Assembly (NCBI GenBank): GCA_025356715.1
Contig: JANXRU010000339.1
Coordinates: 1-11,473 of the forward strand
Direction of reading: 5' to 3'
DNA from: Bacteroidota bacterium
Lineage (GTDB): Bacteria; Bacteroidota; Bacteroidia; B-17B0; B-17BO
Length of the DNA: 11,473 bases
Shown one piece after another: positions 8,463 through 11,473 of this stretch. Both the position numbers and the translations under genes were made by a program. Each line of letters begins with the position of its first letter. Positions within the stretch are counted from its first letter, which is position 1. Below the pieces are notes generated by a model, which saw only the letters and a list, made by a program, of their open reading frames with translations, did no database searches and was not told the origin of the DNA.

Positions 8463-8679
8463 CCCGTTGTCGCGGACGTGTCGTCCGTGACCTACAATGT
8501 CCAAAATCCGAAGCGAATTAACAACAACTTTGTTTTGTGTTATCAAGGTACGTATTTTATAAAAAAGCAATGAAGAGTTTTTAGGCTCTCCTTTTGCAAA
8601 TTATTATATGATGGTTTTGAAATTTTTGTAGGTTTACCCCAGTTTGTGCATAGAAAATATAGGGATTTCAATTATTGGT
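8463..8679 (+). mobile_element. Copy 1 of the 217-bp repeat: truncated element lacking its right terminal repeat
   Basis: This stretch aligns without gaps to 10357-10573, with seven differences in 217 bp by my count (about 97% identity). It starts with the 30-bp terminal sequence (8463-8492), whose core CGCGGACG-TGT-CGTCCGTG (8471-8489) is a hairpin. The similarity ends at GGT (8677-8679), the first three bases of what is the right terminal repeat in copy 2, and then unrelated sequence follows. So the right end is lost or was never present. No reading frame of note lies inside. Confidence 0.88.
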
Positions 8680-8702
8680 TCAAAAATATGCGCTGCGCGC
8701 TC

Positions 8703-8771
8703 TTTTAATTTTTAAGATTCGTTTTTGAAAGAGAACTAAAGCTCTTTCAAACTCATCTAAAAAAATTAAAA
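8703..8771. repeat. Nested AT-rich hairpin
   Basis: The inner stem TTTGAAAGAG (8724-8733) pairs perfectly with CTCTTTCAAA (8742-8751) around an 8-nt loop. The outer arms TTTTAATTTTT (8703-8713) and AAAAAAATTAAAA (8759-8771) are also complementary. It lies in the gap downstream of the Omp28-like gene, which is transcribed towards it. Confidence 0.6.
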
Positions 8772-8849
8772 TTCACTGCTACTCTGCTCGCATTTTTGAC
8801 AGCCCTACGCTTATGTATAATTGAACTATTCCTTATACTTTATCTCTTT

Positions 8850-8880
8850 CGTCATTGCAAACGACGAAGGAGCGAAGCAG
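8850..8880. repeat. CATTGCAAACGACG-type intergenic repeat, half copy
   Basis: These 31 bp match 10832-10862 at about 26 of 31 positions. They resemble the CGTCATTGCGA...GAAGCAATCT intergenic repeats common in Bacteroidota. Unlike the second occurrence, I see no clear opposing arm here. It lies 35 bp past the stop of the minus-strand Omp28-like gene. Confidence 0.6.
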
Positions 8881-8915
8881 CAGCTTTCCGCTACTGGTTT
8901 TTTAGTGCAAAGAGT

Positions 8916-10034
8916 TTATTGTTGTATCACTAGTTTTTGTTTGTAGTGGGCATCGGTTGTTAAATCAACCACCTCTACAAAATACATTCCTGATTTAAGT
9001 TCGACCTTTAAGTCGTAATTTTTGCCAGCCATATCTTCTGCTGTGTCTTCAAACACCACACGCCCATTCACATCATATACTTTTAATTGCATGGTGATAA
9101 TACCTGCCTCCGTTAAATTGATAGTGGCGTTTCCTGTATTGGGGTTTGGATAAATATTAAAATTAAAATTGTTATCCAAGTTTTTTAAGCCTGCTAATAA
9201 GGGATTTAATTTAGTTCGCTCTACCTGGATAACTTCATAAGTGGATGCATTATATACAAAAGCAATCACATCTATATTATTATCATTAAAAGATGGGCTT
9301 ATAGGGAAATTTAAGATGGATGTTGAAGAACTATCGTTAGGCATTACTGAATTTGTATTTAATAATACTCCCCAACTCCCAGTTAATGATTGGCGTAGTA
9401 CATGATTATAAATATAATTAGTATCAATGAAACTAACTATAGGTAAAGCGTAATCTAACTGATGAGTTACCAAATTATTTTCTGCCAATACAACCATTAT
9501 TTTAAATGAGTCGGATAGGGCATTTAAAAAAGTTGTAGTAACATTAACATCAAGTAATCGAGAGATAGTATTATAGGATTTATGAAGCGCAATTTTTGCA
9601 TCAGCTGGTTGCCCAATATAATTACTTACTTCTGCTTGCCATTGCGAATATGGAAAGATATAATCTGTAGGAAAGACTTTTCTATTAATCATCCCATTTG
9701 GAATTCCAAATGAAGAAATAGCAAAAAAAACATCCCAGTCTTCGCCTGTTTGAGTTCTAAAATCAATGGGATAAATGACACTTGGTATTGCAAAATAACC
9801 AGCATGCACAGTAAGTACTGATATATCGGTAGCATATAAACTATCAATATGTTCGGCCATTTTTGTTGCTGGAGGACAATTGCCACAATGTATACCCACA
9901 TAGTTTTCCAGTAATGTTTTTCGTGTAACAATAGTCGCATTTTTGTGCGTAGTTTCATTTACTGTGTTTTGTGCTATTGCACTATTAAAAACACATAAAA
10001 TAATAGTTTGAAATAATAATTTTAATTGTTTCAT
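8916..10034 (-). CDS. Omp28-related secreted protein with thioredoxin-like CGNC motif and T9SS type A tail
   Basis: A 372-residue exported protein. I chose the ATG at 10034 over an in-frame ATG 87 bp upstream because it opens directly on a signal peptide (MKQLKLLFQT to NSAIA, cleavage before Gln22). In addition, a perfect -7 promoter element lies inside the longer version. LLENYVGIHCGNCPPAT (41-57) is the hallmark of Omp28-related proteins. Cys50-Gly-Asn-Cys53, plus FGIPNGMIN (109-117) with a possible cis-Pro112, suggests a thioredoxin-like fold. The middle (about 140-275) is beta-rich and not recognised. Residues 292-372 (FNIYPNPNTGNATINL, then KLVIQQ) form a T9SS type A sorting domain, so cell-surface attachment or release is expected. 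True redox activity is unproven. The gene is bracketed by two same-orientation copies of a 217-bp repeat. Confidence 0.9.
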   Translation of the reverse strand: MKQLKLLFQTIILCVFNSAIAQNTVNETTHKNATIVTRKTLLENYVGIHCGNCPPATKMAEHIDSLYATDISVLTVHAGYFAIPSVIYPIDFRTQTGEDWDVFFAISSFGIPNGMINRKVFPTDYIFPYSQWQAEVSNYIGQPADAKIALHKSYNTISRLLDVNVTTTFLNALSDSFKIMVVLAENNLVTHQLDYALPIVSFIDTNYIYNHVLRQSLTGSWGVLLNTNSVMPNDSSSTSILNFPISPSFNDNNIDVIAFVYNASTYEVIQVERTKLNPLLAGLKNLDNNFNFNIYPNPNTGNATINLTEAGIITMQLKVYDVNGRVVFEDTAEDMAGKNYDLKVELKSGMYFVEVVDLTTDAHYKQKLVIQQ

Positions 10035-10066
10035 ATTAATTGTGTTATAAAGTTTATTATTGGATG

Positions 10067-10074
10067 CAAATCTA
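10067..10074 (-). promoter_or_regulatory. Bacteroidota -7 promoter element for the Omp28-like gene
   Basis: On the minus strand TAGATTTG (10074-10067) matches TAnnTTTG exactly and lies 32 bp before the ATG at 10034. Nineteen bp further upstream is TTAGTG, a partial match to the TTTG/TTG -33 box. The position decides the start, because the longer reading frame beginning at 10121 would contain the promoter. Confidence 0.55.
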
Positions 10075-10243
10075 TTCATATAAGAATAATTCGCACTAAC
10101 GTTTAAAGACACTTTTAGCACAAAATCTATTTTTTATCATAATCCCAAAAATAAAAATAGCATTAAAACAAAAATATCAATATACGAATTCAATTTTAAT
10201 GCTGTTTCAAAAATTTAATGGAATAAAAAAATTGGAAGGTTTC

Positions 10244-10357
10244 TTTTCTTTCATTGAAGGATGATTTTCCAACGATGGTAGGGATGTTGTCATCGCACTA
10301 AGCAATGCAGTCCTTTAGCTAAGGCTACTTTCCTTTCATGGAAGCATGGTTTCCAGC
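10244..10357. repeat. Pair of imperfect short direct repeats
   Basis: CTTTCATTGAAGGATGATTT (within 10244-10273) and CTTTCATGGAAGCATGGTTT (within 10328-10357) differ at three of 20 positions. Each is followed by TCC/CCA-type sequence, and the second abuts the left end of the 244-bp element. Function unknown; this may be the remains of another small repeat family. Confidence 0.4.
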
Positions 10358-10600
10358 CCGTTGTCGCGGACGTATCGTCCGTGACCTACAATGTCCAAAA
10401 TCCGAAGCGAATTAACTACAACTTTGTTTTGTGTTATCAAGGTACGTATTTTATAAAAAAGCAAAGAAGAGTTTTTAGGCTCTCCTTTTGCAAATTATTA
10501 TATGATGGTTTTGAAATTATTGAAGGTTTACCCTAGTTTGTACATAGAAAATATAGGGATTTCAATTATTGGTCACGGACGACACGTCCGCGACAACGGG
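10357..10600 (+). mobile_element. Copy 2: complete 244-bp non-autonomous element with 30-bp terminal inverted repeats
   Basis: The left end (10357-10386) and right end (10571-10600) are inverted copies of each other at 29 of 30 positions, beginning CCCGTTGTCGCGGACG and ending CGTCCGCGACAACGGG. Each end is itself a hairpin: CGCGGACG-TAT-CGTCCGTG at 10365-10383 and CACGGACG-ACA-CGTCCGCG at 10574-10592. Similarity continues weakly inside both ends (AAAATCC against GGGATTT). The 184-bp core has no evident gene. No transposase and no clear target-site duplication are visible. It may be a MITE, or a pair of REP sequences moved in trans by a REP-associated tyrosine transposase; the latter is inference from the hairpin form. 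Confidence 0.85.
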
Positions 10601-10625
10601 TTTGTAACGTCGCATATTTCTTTTA

Positions 10626-10784
10626 AACTTTTGGCGGCCAAAAGTTACAAAAGCCTTTTGATTTTGTGTTAGGCAATTTTTAAAATAGCTAACCATTTTT
10701 TAATTAAGTTAATTATCCTCTTTGCTATTTTAAAACCACCGATAAAACAAACCCTCCTGCGCCTGCCTTTGCTTCGTTTGTTTT
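10626..10784. repeat. Series of three inverted repeats
   Basis: Three perfect inverted repeats follow one another: AACTTTTGG-CGG-CCAAAAGTT (10626-10646), TTTTAAAATAGC (10678-10689) with GCTATTTTAAAA (10724-10735), and AAAACAAAC (10744-10752) with GTTTGTTTT (10776-10784). The first, followed by ACAAAAG, resembles the 'AAAAAGTAACAAAAA' intergenic repeats I recall from Bacteroidota. The block sits between the 244-bp element and the 3' end of the CHU_C gene. Confidence 0.6.
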
Positions 10785-10831
10785 ACGACTATTGCTTCAC
10801 AAAACCAAAATGTACTCCGAGTCATCTGTTT

Positions 10832-10915
10832 CGCCATTGCGAACGACGTAGGAGTGAAGCAATCTCGTATTATGCATTGTTTGAGATAGCTTCGTCGTGC
10901 CTCCTCGCTAAGACG
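10832..10915. repeat. CATTGCGA-type palindromic repeat abutting the CHU_C stop codon
   Basis: The left arm (10832-10866, CGCCATTGCGAACGACG...GCAATCTC) and right arm (10883-10915, GAGATAGCTTCGTCG...CTAAGACG) are imperfect inverted copies around a 16-bp centre. It is the fuller version of the 8850-8880 repeat. The right arm ends one base before the stop codon (10918-10916) of the minus-strand gene, so the gene's mRNA would fold immediately after translation ends. Confidence 0.65.
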
Positions 10916-11473
10916 TTAGCGTATTAACGACACATACCCATTTTTCTTTTGAGTATTACCTTTGTCATCAATATATTGTAAAGTATAAAAATAAACACCT
11001 TCGCTACATTCCATTCCCGAAGTTGTTCTTCCGTCCCAATCCCCACCTAACCTCCCCGAAGGGGAGGAACCAGAACCCTCAGTATGTATGAGTAAGCCCC
11101 AACGATTGTAAATAGTAAAACTCACATCGCTTGCTCCAACAATACTAAAATTAAAAGTATCATTGATGCCATCTCCGTTAGGCGTAAACACATTTGGGAT
11201 TTCACTTAATATAACTTTAGGTGTGCAATCTGTTTTTACAGTTACTGTAATGCTAGCTGTGGTTACTGCTTTGCACTGTGTTTTTGTTAAGGTGTATGTT
11301 GTTGTACTATTTGGGCTTGCTTTGGGATTAGCACAGGTAGCGCAACTTAAGCCGTATGTTGGTAACCAACTATAAGCTGTTGCTTCGCTTACATTGTTTC
11401 CTATAACCACGGAATCCTTAGGACAGATAGCAGTATCTTTAGTACATTTAGCTAGTTGTACTTCTTCTACACT
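10916..11473 (-). CDS. C-terminal part of a large secreted protein with CHU_C (T9SS type B) sorting domain; 5' end outside the window
   Basis: The frame is open from the right edge to the stop at 10918-10916, giving 185 residues without a needed start. A GTG at 11410 is internal and not a start. Residues about 10-82 (CTKDTAICPKDSVVIG, WLPTYGLSCATCANPKASPN, TTTYTLTKTQC) look like an Ig/PKD-like adhesin repeat. The C-terminus carries the gliding-motility-associated signature IPNVFTPNGDGINDTFNF (92-109), FTIYNRWG (119-126), WDGRTTSGMECSEGVYFYTLQY (146-167, read in pieces) and a final GYVSLIR. This domain directs T9SS export and surface anchoring, typically of large adhesins. An in-frame palindrome inserts about 12 residues (GSGSSPSGRLGG, 133-144) inside the sorting domain. 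Total protein size and function cannot be told from here. Confidence 0.93.
   Translation of the reverse strand, partial: SVEEVQLAKCTKDTAICPKDSVVIGNNVSEATAYSWLPTYGLSCATCANPKASPNSTTTYTLTKTQCKAVTTASITVTVKTDCTPKVILSEIPNVFTPNGDGINDTFNFSIVGASDVSFTIYNRWGLLIHTEGSGSSPSGRLGGDWDGRTTSGMECSEGVYFYTLQYIDDKGNTQKKNGYVSLIR
11041..11071 (-). repeat. GC-rich palindromic repeat inside the CHU_C coding sequence
   Basis: The coding strand reads CCTCCCCTTCGGGGAGG (11067-11051), a perfect 6-bp stem closed by C-UUCG-G, then TTAGGTGGGG. It is much richer in GC than its surroundings. It resembles the CCTCCCCnnnGGGGAGG(T/C)TAGG intergenic repeats I recall from Bacteroidota. Here it is translated in frame as part of GSGSSPSGRLGG. 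Confidence 0.65.

Larger units (their letters stand above)
8372..8915. other. Gene-free repeat region between arginase and the Omp28-like gene
   Basis: I find no credible coding sequence in these 544 bp between two convergent genes. In order it holds the 58-bp palindrome (8392-8449), the truncated 217-bp element copy (8463-8679), a GC-rich snippet GCGCTGCGCGC, a nested AT-rich hairpin (8703-8771), a stretch of no recognised type (8772-8849) and a CATTGCAAACGACG-type repeat (8850-8880). No classical terminator for the Omp28-like gene is evident. Confidence 0.7.
10035..10915. other. Gene-free repeat-rich region between the Omp28-like and CHU_C genes
   Basis: I find no credible gene in these 881 bp. 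From left to right they hold the promoter of the minus-strand Omp28-like gene (near 10067), AT-rich DNA, two related short segments (10244-10273 and 10328-10357), the complete 244-bp terminal-repeat element (10357-10600), a set of three hairpins (10626-10784) and a CATTGCGA-type palindrome (10832-10915) ending right at the stop codon of the CHU_C gene. Confidence 0.7.

Noticed and set aside
8463..8679. CRISPR array or tandem repeat
   Set aside because: The repeats are only two, over 200 bp long and 1.9 kb apart, with no short repeat-spacer rhythm anywhere in the window.
8680..8849. tRNA or small RNA gene in the repeat gaps
   Set aside because: The hairpins do not form a cloverleaf and lack T-loop or anticodon signatures. 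No promoter pointing into the gap was seen.
9689..9958. 89-residue open frame within the Omp28-like gene on the same strand
   Set aside because: It is an out-of-frame shadow of the conserved CGNC-containing region and has no recognisable domain or start context.
10035..10121. Longer N-terminus for the Omp28-like protein starting at an ATG at 10121
   Set aside because: The 29 extra residues would bury the signal peptide and span a perfect -7 promoter element (10074-10067). The ATG at 10034 opens directly on a typical signal sequence.
11163..11375. 70-residue plus-strand open frame antisense to the CHU_C gene
   Set aside because: It lies wholly antisense to a gene with clear domain signatures, and its hydrophobic translation is what Thr/Val-rich repeats give on the opposite strand.
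10916..11410. A separate 164-residue gene starting with GTG at 11410
   Set aside because: The same frame stays open to the window edge and continues an Ig-like repeat, so the GTG is an internal valine of a longer protein.

Overview
The window comes from a low-GC member of the Bacteroidota (Bacteroidetes). Three genes end in type IX secretion (T9SS) sorting domains, two of type A and one of the CHU_C/type B kind. Start codons lack Shine-Dalgarno sequences, and several upstream regions carry the Bacteroidota -7 element TAnnTTTG. The genus cannot be fixed from this window.

Left part (1-8371), ordinary genes: a citrate synthase on the minus strand, cut by the window edge and of the mitochondrial-like type; then, on the plus strand, a full-length DNA polymerase I with all three activities (polA), a secreted M4 (thermolysin-like) metalloprotease with a PKD domain and a T9SS tail, and a manganese-type arginase. 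Strong hairpin-plus-T-tract terminators follow polA and the protease, so these genes are probably separate transcription units.

Right part (8372-11473), repeat-rich accessory region: two minus-strand T9SS cargo genes, an Omp28-related protein with a CGNC motif and the C-terminal end of a large adhesin-like protein with a CHU_C domain. Their downstream sides are filled with repeats. A 217-bp sequence occurs twice in the same orientation, about 97% identical and without gaps, bracketing the Omp28-like gene. The second copy is a complete 244-bp element with 30-bp terminal inverted repeats that are themselves REP-like hairpins. The first copy stops at the inner edge of where the right terminal repeat should begin. 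I see no transposase in the window, so it looks like a non-autonomous (MITE- or BIME-like) element.

Other palindromic families lie nearby, and one GC-rich palindrome with a UUCG loop sits inside the coding frame of the CHU_C gene. There is no evidence for a defence system, CRISPR array, prophage, tRNA or rRNA. The most noteworthy content is the mobile palindromic repeat set and its association with the 3' ends of secreted-protein genes. The left-hand genes do not form an obvious shared pathway: citrate synthase (TCA cycle), PolA (replication and repair), a secreted protease (extracellular protein degradation) and arginase (arginine to ornithine and urea).
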